Positions 1 through 8,307 are shown, numbered from the stretch's first letter. The stretch is DNA of 64,000 nt from Actinoallomurus soli (GCF_024055715.1 NZ_JAMXMV010000002.1:558001-622000), one strand, 5' to 3'. The notes: generated from the letters alone by a model not told the origin. Numbers and translations are program-made.

Positions 1-586
1 GGTGGTGGCGGGTGCCCGGCTGGCCCGGCCCGTCGAAGGCCAGCACCGTGTATCCGCGCTCGACGGCCGCGGCGGCCCCGAAGAAGTGCATCTCCTCGAC
101 CGTGCCGTCGAACCCGTTGTGCATCACCACGGTCGGCCGGGCGGTTCCGGAGTCGTCGGCCCGGTAGAGGTAGCCGGGCAGGACGGTGTCCTCGTAGGGG
201 ATCGCCACCGGCTCGACGGCCGGGGTGAACAACGCCGCGGCCTGCCGGAAGCAGGAGACCGACGCGTCGTAGGCGTGCCGGATCCGCGGGTCTTCGGGGT
301 CGCCGTGCAGGAAGAACTCGGCGTTGCGGTAGTAGTTCGACGCGCGCAGGAAGGCGTCGCGGGCGCTGACCCGGTGGCCACCGGCCAGGGCCGTCGCGCC
401 CTCGGCGGCCACGCGGTCGGCGGTGGCCAGCCACTCGTCGTGCCACCCGTCGTAGTCGCCGGCGCTGATCCGCCGGACGGTCGTCACGACCTCGCCGAAG
501 TCGGCGCCCCCGTAGGCGATGTGCCCGAGACTCCGCAGGGTCTCGTACCAGAACTGCGGGTTCCCAGGGAAGAACAGTGGTTCCAC
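1..586 (-). CDS. alpha/beta hydrolase, 3' end cut by window edge
   Basis: Reading leftward from a GTG at 586, about 195 residues are open to the window edge. An AGGAG Shine-Dalgarno lies 6-9 bases before this GTG, which fixes the start. The N-terminal 120 residues are helical cap-like sequence; then a strand-loop with HNGFDG (oxyanion-hole region) and, near the cut, AFDGPGQPG, which are typical of large-cap alpha/beta hydrolases of the FrsA/2,6-dihydropseudooxynicotine hydrolase type. The nucleophile elbow and the rest of the triad lie outside the window, so substrate and activity cannot be judged. It is divergent from a TetR gene across a 93-bp gap carrying a palindrome, so it is probably that regulator's target. 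Confidence 0.75.
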   Translation of the reverse strand, partial: MEPLFFPGNPQFWYETLRSLGHIAYGGADFGEVVTTVRRISAGDYDGWHDEWLATADRVAAEGATALAGGHRVSARDAFLRASNYYRNAEFFLHGDPEDPRIRHAYDASVSCFRQAAALFTPAVEPVAIPYEDTVLPGYLYRADDSGTARPTVVMHNGFDGTVEEMHFFGAAAAVERGYTVLAFDGPGQPGTRHH

Positions 587-646
587 GACGGCTCCTAAAG
601 CAGGAATCGGCTGCGTTAGTGCGACCATAGGACTCGGCTCGCCGCA

Positions 647-667
647 AACGCAAGTCCGGACTGCGTT
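647..667. promoter_or_regulatory. inverted repeat, probable TetR operator
   Basis: AACGCA-N9-TGCGTT lies 12 bases before the TetR start and inside the divergent promoter gap; the centre AGTCCGGACT is itself palindromic. A second CTGCGTTA half-site sits 50 bp away (611-618). Placement suggests autoregulation and control of the hydrolase; binding is inferred. Confidence 0.5.
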
Positions 668-679
668 AAGCTGAGGGCC

Positions 680-1267
680 ATGACGGAACGGCAGCGGGCC
701 CGCAGGCCCGGCGGGCGCAGCGCCCGGGTCCGCGCGGCGGTGCACCGGGCGGTCACCGATCTGGTCACCGAACGTGGATACGGCGCCTTCACCGTGGGTG
801 ACGTCGCGGCCCGCGCGGGCGTGGCCGACACGAGCGTCTACCGCCGCTGGGGCACCCTCGAGTCCCTGCTGATCGACGTGGTGATCACCCGGCTCACCGC
901 CGGCTCCCCGATCCCCGACACCGGCACTCTGAAGGGCGACCTGCGCTCTTGGGCCGCCAATGTCGCCCGCGACATCACCGGGGACGAGGGACCCGCGGTG
1001 CTGCGCCTGGTCGTCGCCCTGTCGGGTGCGGGCGAGGCGGGCACGCAGGCCCGGGACCGGTTCCTGGACACACGCGCCCGCCAACTCCAGGAGATGCTCG
1101 ACCGCGCCCGGGAACGCGGCGAGGACCCGCCGGACGTCCTCGACCTGGTCGACCACATCCTGGCCCCGATGTACGTCCGCGTCCTGTTCGGAGCCGGCCC
1201 GCTCTCCCCCGCCTACGTCGACACGCTCGTCGACCGTCTCCTGTCCCCATCGGCCGACCGCGCATGA
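680..1267 (+). CDS. TetR/AcrR-family transcriptional regulator
   Basis: 195 residues, normal for the family. The N-terminal helix-turn-helix spans about residues 37-60 (FTVGDVAARAGVADTSVYRRWG), with the usual Val-Tyr-Arg-Arg-Trp recognition helix; the C-terminal 120 residues resemble the TetR_C_11/C_33-type ligand domain with a helical dimer region. It is divergent from an alpha/beta hydrolase gene and is likely to repress it and itself through the palindrome just upstream. The ligand is unknown. The ATG is the only reasonable start before the HTH. Confidence 0.88.
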   Translation: MTERQRARRPGGRSARVRAAVHRAVTDLVTERGYGAFTVGDVAARAGVADTSVYRRWGTLESLLIDVVITRLTAGSPIPDTGTLKGDLRSWAANVARDITGDEGPAVLRLVVALSGAGEAGTQARDRFLDTRARQLQEMLDRARERGEDPPDVLDLVDHILAPMYVRVLFGAGPLSPAYVDTLVDRLLSPSADRA

Positions 1268-1375
1268 CCGTCGTGGCGGACGTCTCGCGCGACGCCGTGG
1301 GCGACGATGCCGAACGCTCGGTGACCGCAGCCGCGAACCGGGACGAACGACCCAGGACAGCGATCGGTATGGCCG

Positions 1376-1630
1376 TCAGCCGAGCATTCCGCACGCCGGG
1401 CCGTACGGCCGGTCGGCGGGCGCCGGGTAGTCCTTGAGGTCGATGCGCGTGGCGAACCGGTCGGTCATCCACAGCATCGACGTGAGCAGGAACCTGCGCT
1501 TGAACATCTGGTTCCGCATCGCGATCCGGCCCTGGGTCGGTGGGGCGAGGAACGGCCCGGCGTTCCCCTTCCGCGCGATCCTGGCGTAACCGCGGAACTC
1601 CTCCTCGTACCGGCGGAACGCCACCATCCA
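1376..1630 (-). pseudogene. C-terminal remnant of a FAD-dependent monooxygenase
   Basis: About 80 residues, from FRRYEEEFRGYARIARKG to a stop at 1376, resemble the last helices of PHBH-fold FAD oxygenases (the AL.RYE..RP region and the hydrophobic tail). There is no N-terminal FAD-binding part, no start codon of its own, and the reading frame begins inside a regulator fragment in another frame. It is therefore a gene end left by a deletion or recombination. The family assignment rests on the short helix motif and is moderate. Confidence 0.5.
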
Positions 1631-2831
1631 GCGGCGCGAGCGGCACGAGCGTCTCACCGGTGATGCCGAGGGGCTCGCGGCTCGTGGCCAGGATCCGCAG
1701 GCGCGGGCACTCGCCGAGGGCCCGGCGGGCCAGCGCGGCGGCGCCGGTGACGGTGTGCTCGCAGTTGTCGAGCACGAGCAGCAGCTCCCGGTCCGCGACG
1801 GCCGCGGCCAGGCGTCCGACCGGGTCCGGCGTCTCCAGGGACTGCAGTCCCGTCTCGCGCAGGCCGAGCGCGCCGAGGACCGCGTGCGGCACCTGGTCGT
1901 CGTCGTCCAGCGGGGACAGGTCGGCGAACGCGGCCTCGGCCCCGTCGCGGGCCGCCGCCTCGATCGCCAGCCGGGTCTTGCCGGCGCCGCCGGGCCCGAC
2001 GATCGTGACCAGCCGCGCGCCGCGCAGCGCCTCCAGCCGCGCGAGCTCGGGGTCGCGGCCGACGAAGCTCGTCAGCTGCGCCGTCGGCCGCCGGCGCGGC
2101 ACCGGGTCCGGCCGCTGCGCGCGCAGGACGGCGAGCTGGAGCGCCGACAGTTCCGGGGAGGGGTCGACGCCGAGCTGCTCGGCGAACAGGTGCCGGGTCG
2201 CCTCGAACACCGCCAGGGCCTCGGCGGGACGGCCCGCCGCGTGCAGGGCGCGCATGAGCTGCCCGCGGAGCCGTTCCCGCAGCGGGTGCTCGGCGACGAG
2301 CCGCCGCAGCTCGGCGACCGGCGCGCGTTCGGGCAGCGCCAGCTGGGCCTCGATGAGGTCCTCGGCCGTGGCGAGCCGCAGGTCCTCCAGGCGGGCCCGG
2401 TCCGCGTCCGCGTGGGGCAGGTCGGCCAGTGCCGGGCCGCGCCACAGGTCGAGCGCGCGGCGGAGGACCGCGGCGGCGTCCGCGTGCGCGTCCGCGCTCA
2501 GGAGCCGGCGTCCCTCGCGGGCCAGCCGCTCGAAACGGTGCGCGTCCACGTCGTCGGGGTCCACCGCCAGCCGGTAGCCGGTCCCGTCGAACTCCAGCGC
2601 CCCCGGCGGCAGGTGCCGGCGCAGCCGGGACACCTGCGCCTGGACCGCGTTGACGGCGCCGGCCGGCGGCTCGTCGCCGTACTGGCCGTCGACCAGCCGG
2701 TCCACGCCGACCGCCCGTCCCGCGTGCAGGAGGAGCATCACCAGCAGCGCGCGGAGCCGGGGCCCGCCGACGGCGATCGGCGCGCCGTCGGCCGACCGCA
2801 CTTCCAGGGGGCCCAGGATGCCGAACCACAT
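1631..2831 (-). pseudogene. truncated SARP/AfsR-type regulator
   Basis: Starting at ATG 2831, about 400 residues match the N-terminal part of an AfsR/SARP-family activator: an OmpR-type winged helix (1-90), a bacterial transcriptional activation domain (about 95-240), a P-loop GPGGAGKTRL (279-288) and Walker B LLLVLDNCEH (350-359). Homology stops at about residue 402 (GETLVPLAPL) and the frame then runs into unrelated sequence. Full proteins have STAND and TPR regions of several hundred further residues, so this copy is broken. The DNA-binding and BTAD parts are intact and could in principle still act, as short SARPs do. Confidence 0.7.
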
Positions 2832-3097
2832 GCCGCCGATCGTCCCGGTCCGCCGGGCGTGCCGCGTACGCCGTGATCCTGAACCGGGTCGACCCGGAGC
2901 TCACCGGACATTGCCTGATCCACACACCGAACTCACGAATCCGCCTGTATCCGGTAAATGAAAGCGTTCCACGATTTACGCTGACGTGAGCGGGAGGCGC
3001 TGGTCAACGATCACGGGGGCCGTCTTTTGGCACCACGGGAAACGGAGATGTCATGGCTTTACTTTTCTGCCGCCACAAAACGGCACAGTAGGTCGTA
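2832..3097. other. divergent intergenic region
   Basis: 266 bases between the broken SARP gene and the ligase gene. The sequence is less GC-rich than its neighbours and should hold both promoters, but no clear operator, terminator or small gene was recognised. Confidence 0.4.
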
Positions 3098-4189
3098 GTG
3101 GATACGCGAACAGTGGGAGTGGAAGAGGAATTCATCCTCATCGACCCGACCAGCGGGCGGCCTCGCGCCGCCGCCGACGCCGTGCTCCGGTTCGGGCGGC
3201 GCGGCAGTGACGTGCTGCTGCAGAGCGAACTGCAGAGCGAACAACTCGAGACGGGCACCCGCCCGTGCTCGTCCATGACCGAACTCGCCGACCAGATCCG
3301 CACCCAGCGCCACCTCGCGGCGGCGGCGGCCCGGAACCAGGGCGTCGCGATCGCCGCGCTCGGCACCTCGCCCCTGCCGGTACGGCCGACGATCACGCCC
3401 GAGGAGCGCTACGTCCGGATGGCCGGGGAGTACGCCCTCACCGCCGCCGAGCACCTGATCTGCGGGTGCCACGTCCACGTCGCGGTCGAGTCCGCCGAGG
3501 AGGGCGTCGCCGTGCTCGACCGCATCCGCCCCTGGCTGCCGCCTCTGCTGGCGCTCAGCGCGAACTCCCCATTCTGGCAGGGGACGGACAGCGGCTACGC
3601 CAGCTACCGCCGCCAGGTCATGGGCCGCTGGCCGTCATCCGGCCCGACCGAACTGTTCGGCACGGCGGCGTCCTACCGCGCGGCCGTCCAGGAGATGCTC
3701 GACACCGGCGCGATCATCGACGCGGGGATGGTCTACTTCGACGCGCGACTGTCCCGCCGGTACCCCACGGTCGAGATCCGGGTCGCCGACGTCTGCCTGC
3801 TGATGGACGACGCCCTGCTGGTGGCCGCCCTGGTCGGCGCGCTGGTGGAGACCGCCGCGCGCGCCTGGCGGGCCGGTGAGCCGGCGTCGCCGGTGCGGGC
3901 GTCCCAGCTGAGGCTCGCCACCTGGCGGGCGGCCCGGTCCGGGCTCCGGCACGACCTGGTGCACCCGCTCACCGGCCGCCCGGCGCCCGCCGAGACCGTC
4001 GTACGGGCGCTGGTCGAGCACACCGCGCCGGTCCTGGCGGAGACCGGCGACCTGATCACGGTGGAAGGGCTCCTGCTCGGCGTGTTCAAACGGGGCAACG
4101 GCGCCGAGCAGCAGTGGGAGGTCCACCAGCGGACCGGTGACCTGTCCGAGGTGGTGGCCTACGCCGTCGCCCGAACCCTGGAGTCCTGA
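3098..4189 (+). CDS. YbdK-type carboxylate-amine ligase (glutamate-cysteine ligase 2 family)
   Basis: 363 residues, the usual length for YbdK/EgtA-like GCS2 enzymes. The family signature GVEEEF is at 7-12, CHVHV at 124-128 (metal/ATP site) and SANSPFW at 154-160, followed by VEIRVADVC. These ATP-grasp-like cytoplasmic ligases form gamma-glutamyl amide bonds; in actinomycetes paralogues serve ergothioneine or unknown amide synthesis, so the substrate is not assured. GTG start at 3098 is chosen because it lies 6 residues before the conserved motif; the AGG upstream is weak. It stands alone, convergent with the esterase gene. Confidence 0.85.
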   Translation: MDTRTVGVEEEFILIDPTSGRPRAAADAVLRFGRRGSDVLLQSELQSEQLETGTRPCSSMTELADQIRTQRHLAAAAARNQGVAIAALGTSPLPVRPTITPEERYVRMAGEYALTAAEHLICGCHVHVAVESAEEGVAVLDRIRPWLPPLLALSANSPFWQGTDSGYASYRRQVMGRWPSSGPTELFGTAASYRAAVQEMLDTGAIIDAGMVYFDARLSRRYPTVEIRVADVCLLMDDALLVAALVGALVETAARAWRAGEPASPVRASQLRLATWRAARSGLRHDLVHPLTGRPAPAETVVRALVEHTAPVLAETGDLITVEGLLLGVFKRGNGAEQQWEVHQRTGDLSEVVAYAVARTLES

Positions 4190-4200
4190 GGGCCGGCCGG

Positions 4201-5091
4201 TCAGCGGAGGTGGCGGCCGAGGAAGGTGAGCTGGTCCGGCAGCTGCCGCTGCCAGAACGCCCCGTCGTGGCATCCGCCGCTCATCGCCCCCTCGGGCCGC
4301 AGCCGCTTCCGGAGCCGGCGCGTCATCGGCGCGAACGGGTCGCTGGTGCCGCAGTCCACCCGGACCGGCACGCCCTTCAGCCGGTCCAGCCCGGCGAACA
4401 CGTCGTTGCGCGCGAAGTCGGCCGCGTCGTCGAAGGCCCGATGGTTGGTCCGGCGGGCGTTGTCATAGGAGGGGAACAGCGCCGGAGAGGAGGCGACGGC
4501 GGCGGCCACGCGCGGAGCGCCGGCCGTCTCGGCCAGCAGGAGCGCGCCGTACCCGCCCATCGACCAGCCGAACACGCCGAACCGGTCCGTCGCCGCGCCC
4601 TGACGGCGCAGCCGGGGCAGCAACTCCTCGGTGATCATGCCGAGCGGGTCCTCGCCGCTCGCCCGCCGGTGCCAGTACGCGTCGGGGCCGCCGTCCACCG
4701 TGACGACCGCGAACGGCGCGACCCCGCGCGTACGCACCACGTCGGTGAGGTACCGGTCGAACCGGAGGCCGTTCGCGGCCGACACCGCCGAGCCGCCGTT
4801 GCCGTGCAGCGCGACCACGACGGGGAGGTGCCAGAGCGACCGGACGCCGGCGGGGAGGACGACGACGGCCGTGACGTCGGTCCCGCGCCGGCGCGAGGTG
4901 AAGGTCTGCGGCTGGACGACGCCCGGTGTGCGGGGCGCGTCCGGCAGGGAGCCGCAGCGTCCGAGGGCGCGGTCGAACCCCACCTTCCCCGGCAGCACGT
5001 CCTCCTCGACGAGGGCGGCGCCGAGCCCTCCCGCGACGGCGACCGCACCGACCCCCGCCCCGCCGAGCAGGAAGGCACGTCTGGACACCAT
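4201..5091 (-). CDS. Tat-exported esterase (esterase D-like alpha/beta hydrolase)
   Basis: 296 residues from ATG 5091. The N-terminus SRRAFLLGGAGVGAVAVAGG is a twin-arginine signal with a hydrophobic core, so the protein is exported folded. The catalytic domain shows LHGNGG (95-100, oxyanion hole), the nucleophile elbow GWSMGG with Ser177, an Asp in DCGTSDPF and a His near the end (CHDGAFW), as in mycolyltransferase/esterase-D-like enzymes. A longer frame upstream lacks a signal logic and a ribosome site; GAGAGGCGG precedes this ATG. Substrate unknown, probably an ester or polyester outside the cell. Confidence 0.85.
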   Translation of the reverse strand: MVSRRAFLLGGAGVGAVAVAGGLGAALVEEDVLPGKVGFDRALGRCGSLPDAPRTPGVVQPQTFTSRRRGTDVTAVVVLPAGVRSLWHLPVVVALHGNGGSAVSAANGLRFDRYLTDVVRTRGVAPFAVVTVDGGPDAYWHRRASGEDPLGMITEELLPRLRRQGAATDRFGVFGWSMGGYGALLLAETAGAPRVAAAVASSPALFPSYDNARRTNHRAFDDAADFARNDVFAGLDRLKGVPVRVDCGTSDPFAPMTRRLRKRLRPEGAMSGGCHDGAFWQRQLPDQLTFLGRHLR

Positions 5092-5225
5092 CGGACCCGC
5101 CTCTCGCCGACGCCTCTGCGAAAGAGACGTCCGCCGGCGTCCCGAAGTTCGCCCGGAGGGCACTCTGGGATTTCCGTCCGCACCTCGGCCGGAACGGAAA
5201 CCCCAGGGGCTCTCTCTCCGGCGCC

Positions 5226-5309
5226 GGGGGCGGAAGGCGGCTCTCCCGGCGCTTCCGTTCCGGCACCGGGGGCGGAAGGCGGCTCTCCCGGCGCTTCCGT
5301 TCCGGCACC
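5226..5309. repeat. two perfect 42-bp tandem repeats
   Basis: Two identical 42-bp units (5226-5267 and 5268-5309), followed by a degenerate third. Each unit contains imperfect inverted arms (CGGAAG ... CTTCCG). The unit is a multiple of three but lies outside any supported gene, upstream of the esterase and downstream of the small hydrophilic gene. Confidence 0.85.
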
Positions 5310-5367
5310 TGGACCGGGAGGCCGATCCCCCGGGGCTCGCGTTTCGCCGGCGGGGCGGCCGGTCTTC

Positions 5368-5634
5368 TCAGTCCCGCGGGCGCGGGGTGCCGTCGGGGTT
5401 GGTGTCCGGTGCGTGTTCGTCGGTGAGTCCGGCCTCGCGGGAGGCCGTTCCGGGGCGGGTCTCGACGCCGGACAGCGGGTCGCCCTGCCGGGTGCCCTCC
5501 GCCTCGGTCTCGTACCCCTCCCCCGCGCTCATCGTGCCGGGCACCACGCGCTCCTGGGGCCGGCTCTCGTGGCCGGAGTGGGCGCCCACGCCACGGTCGC
5601 GCTCCGGCGGATGGTCCCTGCCGGTGTCGCTCAT
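5368..5634 (-). CDS. small hydrophilic protein of unknown function
   Basis: 88 residues, strongly charged and disordered-looking, with many Asp, Glu, Arg, Gly and Pro and no hydrophobic segment. ATG 5634 (MSDTGRDH) is preferred over the in-frame GTG six bases earlier because AAGGAGG lies nine bases before the ATG and only three before the GTG. Similar small acidic/basic hydrophilic proteins are common in actinomycetes and have no assigned role. Good ribosome site and codon bias make it likely to be a real gene. Confidence 0.6.
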   Translation of the reverse strand: MSDTGRDHPPERDRGVGAHSGHESRPQERVVPGTMSAGEGYETEAEGTRQGDPLSGVETRPGTASREAGLTDEHAPDTNPDGTPRPRD

Positions 5635-5721
5635 GGTCACTCGCCTCCTTGGGTCTTTACCTGCGGCCCTTCGCGGCGCTGCGTGTACCCGCGAGAACCG
5701 GGTGGAAACACCGGGTGACGG

Positions 5722-6618
5722 TCAGGCCGTCCGGGCGGCGTGGGCGTGGGCGTGCACGTCACCGGCGTCGGGCACGGCGGCGCGTACGACGCGCTCCACC
5801 TCGGCGTTGATCCCGTCGGCGTCCAGGAGGCTGAGGCCGTCGTCGAGGCGCGTCTCGACCTCGACGGCGAGGGTGCGGCCCATCCAGCGCGCCCGGACCT
5901 CCGCCGCGCCGACGCCCGGAACCCCGGCGGCGGCCGTCCGCGCGGCCTCCACATGATCGGGGTCGACGCCGTCCATCAGACGGTGCACGAGGTCGCGCGT
6001 GACCTCCACGCCGACGTGACAGATGAACAGCGTGACGGCCAGCCCGGCCACCGGGTCGCCCCAGCGGTACCCGGCGGCCACGAGCGCGAGGCCGATCAGC
6101 GCGCCCAGCGAGGAGATGGCGTCGAGCCACGAGTGCTTGGCGTCGGCGATCATCGTCGCCGACCGGATCCGGCGGCCGACCCGCAGCTTGTAACGGGCGA
6201 CGAGCTGGTTGCCGACGATGCCGAGCGCCGCACCGACCATGCCCACCGCGGCGTCCGTCGTCCGCGCGCCGCCGACGAGCTTGTGGTAGCTCTCGTATCC
6301 GGCGAACAGCGCGCTGGCCCAGATGACCAGCGCCACTCCGAGCCCGGCCAGGTCCTCCGCCCGCTCGTAGCCGTACGGATAGCGGGCCGTCGCGGGCCGC
6401 CGCGAGATCCAGAACCCGAGGAACACCACCGCCGACGTCGACACGTCCGACAGGTTGTGCAGGCCGTCGCCGAGCAGCGCGACCGAGCCGGTGACCAGGG
6501 CCAGGGCGATCTCGATCAGGGCGGTCACCGACAGGCCGGCGGCCGACACGGCCATGGCACGGTTCGCCGCCCTCCGGTCGGCGGTCTCGTCACGCTCGAC
6601 GGCGACGGCGGATGTCAC
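5722..6618 (-). CDS. cation diffusion facilitator metal exporter
   Basis: 298 residues with six predicted membrane segments and a cytoplasmic C-terminal domain (about 215-298). The transport site residues are visible: HNLSD in the second segment (His54, Asp58) and DAKHSWLD in the fifth (His162, Asp166), the Zn/Co/Cd set of CDF antiporters. The His-rich end (DVHAHAHAA) may help capture metal. It is divergent from an ArsR-type gene whose zinc-site residues are intact, with a perfect palindrome between them, so metal-derepressed export of Zn, Co or Cd is the likely job. Confidence 0.9.
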   Translation of the reverse strand: MTSAVAVERDETADRRAANRAMAVSAAGLSVTALIEIALALVTGSVALLGDGLHNLSDVSTSAVVFLGFWISRRPATARYPYGYERAEDLAGLGVALVIWASALFAGYESYHKLVGGARTTDAAVGMVGAALGIVGNQLVARYKLRVGRRIRSATMIADAKHSWLDAISSLGALIGLALVAAGYRWGDPVAGLAVTLFICHVGVEVTRDLVHRLMDGVDPDHVEAARTAAAGVPGVGAAEVRARWMGRTLAVEVETRLDDGLSLLDADGINAEVERVVRAAVPDAGDVHAHAHAARTA

Positions 6619-6677
6619 GGCGGCGCACTCTCCTTCTCACGGGGCGTGGTCGGTGGCGTGCCCTCATGATACGTGAT

Positions 6678-6699
6678 CGCGTGAAGAGGTGTTCACGCG
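6678..6699. promoter_or_regulatory. ArsR/SmtB-type operator between exporter and sensor
   Basis: A perfect inverted repeat CGCGTGAA-N6-TTCACGCG lies in the 104-bp gap between the divergent CDF and ArsR-type genes, 24 bases before the sensor's ATG. Position and symmetry fit the binding site of the adjacent dimeric sensor; binding itself is inferred. Confidence 0.7.
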
Positions 6700-6722
6700 T
6701 TCACCGTGGTTACCATGGCGGC

Positions 6723-7094
6723 ATGGGACACGGCGTTGACGGACGAAGGACCCCGACCGGGCCGATCGACGCCGACCTGGCCAAGAGCGTCGCCGAGACG
6801 ATGCAGGCGCTCGCCACCCCCAGCCGGCTGCGCATCCTCAGCCGGCTCCGGCAGGGCCCGTGCTCCGTCGGCGAGCTCGCCGACTCGATCGCCATGGAGC
6901 GCTCGGCCGTCTCCCACCAGCTGCGCTACCTGCGCCACCTCGGCCTGGTCACCGGCGACCGCCACGGCCGCAGCATCGTGTACCAGCTGTACGACAACCA
7001 CGTCGCCACGCTGCTCGACGAGGCGGTCAGCCACATCGAGCACCGCCGCCTCGGCGTCACCGACCGCCCCCGGCCCGACGCCGCCACCGCCTGA
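6723..7094 (+). CDS. ArsR/SmtB-family zinc/cobalt-type sensor repressor
   Basis: 123 residues. A winged helix spans about 28-88 with the recognition part ERSAVSHQLRYLRHLGLV. The last helix carries Asp91, His93, His104 and His107, i.e. D-x-H-x10-H-x2-H, exactly the alpha-5 ligand spacing of CzrA, so zinc or cobalt sensing at the dimer interface is well supported. The arsenic (alpha-3 Cys) site is absent. It is divergent from a CDF exporter and should repress it and itself. ATG 6723 starts the conserved part; longer upstream frames have no support. Confidence 0.88.
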   Translation: MGHGVDGRRTPTGPIDADLAKSVAETMQALATPSRLRILSRLRQGPCSVGELADSIAMERSAVSHQLRYLRHLGLVTGDRHGRSIVYQLYDNHVATLLDEAVSHIEHRRLGVTDRPRPDAATA

Positions 7095-7226
7095 CCGCAG
7101 CCGCCACCGCCCGGCCGGATCTGCCCGCTCAGCGAGCCGCCCTGCCCGATCTGCCCGCCTGACCGCAGCCGCCACCACCCGGCCGGATCTGCCGGCTCGG
7201 CGGGAGCCGCCCGGCGCGCGGCGGGA
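7091..7226. repeat. two 68-bp direct repeats after the ArsR-type gene
   Basis: The sequence CTGACCGCAGCCGCCACC and following bases recur 68 bp later (7091 and 7159) with few changes. The first copy includes the stop codon of the ArsR-type gene, so the repeat seems to have duplicated the gene's very end and trailer. Confidence 0.7.
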
Positions 7227-7242
7227 GCCGGCCCGAGGCGGC

Positions 7243-7854
7243 TCAGGCGGCCGCTGACAGGCGGGCGGCCAGGAGGGCGCGTCCTTCGACGATCAGCCGG
7301 TCGACCTCCCCGGCGTCGTACCACGCGCCGTACGGGTGCCCGGCGACGGCCAGTTCGTGGAGGTGGATGAGCGAGCCCACGCTCCGGGACAGCCGGTGGC
7401 ACGCCCATTTCACCGACGTCTCCGCGTTCGCCGCCGCCAACATGGCCGGGGCGTCGGCGATCTGCTCCGTGATGGCGGCGCGGTTCGGCGCGAGGCCCGG
7501 GTCGGCGAGGAGCCGCGCGGCCGGCGCCGCGGCCGCCGCATCGTCGCCGGCCAGCCGGTGGATCCGGGCCTCCAGCGCGTTCATCGTGACGACCGGGGAC
7601 CAGATGTTGTAGTTCGGCGACGCGCCCGGCACCGGCACCGTCGAGGTCACCGACCGCAAGATGTCCAGCGCCTCGGCCTCCCGCTCCAGCGCCCAGAGAT
7701 ACCTCGCCAGGTCGGCCTCGTCGTACAGCTCCTTCATCCGGGTGTGCGACCACCGCCGGGCCAGCGACGTCTTGACCTTGGCGAGGTGGCGGTTGGTCTC
7801 TCCGGCGGGAGAGGCCGCGGACGGCGGCGTCACGGACGTAGCGCTCTTGGGCAT
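7243..7854 (-). CDS. hypothetical protein
   Basis: 203 residues from ATG 7854; not recognised. It has a Ser/Pro/Ala-rich first 20 residues, then a mixed helical body with conserved-looking patches (HLAKVKTSLARRWSHTRMKE, ALEREAEALDILRSV, NYNIWSPVVTMNALEARI) that suggest an all-helical soluble fold, perhaps TPR-like. No membrane segment or catalytic motif. It converges with the ArsR-type gene and lies upstream of, and divergent from, the copper operon. An upstream extension to 7944 adds only low-complexity sequence. Confidence 0.55.
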   Translation of the reverse strand: MPKSATSVTPPSAASPAGETNRHLAKVKTSLARRWSHTRMKELYDEADLARYLWALEREAEALDILRSVTSTVPVPGASPNYNIWSPVVTMNALEARIHRLAGDDAAAAAPAARLLADPGLAPNRAAITEQIADAPAMLAAANAETSVKWACHRLSRSVGSLIHLHELAVAGHPYGAWYDAGEVDRLIVEGRALLAARLSAAA

Positions 7855-7984
7855 GACCGAATTCTGACGCCCCCCCGCCCCGCCCCACGCCGCGCCGACA
7901 GGCGGCGGCGTCGTTGTGCCGAGGGTCTTCGTCGTCCCGGCCACCGAAACCCTCGGCGTTCCGCGATCGATCTCCTCTTGAGGC

Positions 7985-7999
7985 TACCCCCCTGGGGTA
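7985..7999. promoter_or_regulatory. CsoR-type operator 1
   Basis: TACCCCCCTGGGGTA is a G/C-tract pseudo-palindrome flanked by TA, the form bound by copper sensor CsoR in actinomycetes. It overlaps the presumed promoter of copZ (TTGAGG at 7978, TATGTT at 7998). Confidence 0.7.
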
Positions 8000-8021
8000 T
8001 GTTATGGTCGCTCGCATGCCC

Positions 8022-8036
8022 TACCGGGGGTGGGTA
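8022..8036. promoter_or_regulatory. CsoR-type operator 2
   Basis: TACCGGGGGTGGGTA, a second G-tract site 37 bp downstream of the first and 61 bases before the copZ ATG. Two sites would allow two CsoR tetramers around the start of transcription. No csoR gene is in the window. Confidence 0.6.
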
Positions 8037-8097
8037 TAGGTTGAGGACCGGCCGGAAATCCGGTCACGAACGACGTACAGCGTGTGAGGAGAACGAG

Positions 8098-8307
8098 ATG
8101 ACGACGACCGAGTACAAGGTCAAGGGCATGACCTGCGGGCACTGCGTGTCGGCCGTGACGGAGGAGGTCAGCGCCATCGAGGGCGTCACCGACGTCAAGG
8201 TGGATCTGGCCTCCGGTGTCGTCACCGTCTCCAGCGCCGCCCCGGTCGAGGAGCAGGCGGTGCGGGACGCGGTCGACGAGGCCGGCTACGAACTCGTGAC
8301 GTCCTGA
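8098..8307 (+). CDS. copZ: copper chaperone CopZ-like (HMA domain)
   Basis: 69 residues forming one heavy-metal-associated domain: MTCGHC at residues 11-16 supplies the two Cys ligands for Cu(I), followed by the beta-alpha-beta-beta-alpha-beta pattern (VTDVKVDLASGVVTV). GAGGAGAACGAG precedes the ATG. It is the first gene of a run of same-strand copper genes behind two CsoR-type operators and probably hands Cu(I) to the CopA pump two genes downstream. Confidence 0.92.
   Translation: MTTTEYKVKGMTCGHCVSAVTEEVSAIEGVTDVKVDLASGVVTVSSAAPVEEQAVRDAVDEAGYELVTS

Noticed and set aside
5226-5309. CRISPR-like repeats
   Set aside because: Units abut without unique spacers, there are only two, and no cas genes are near.
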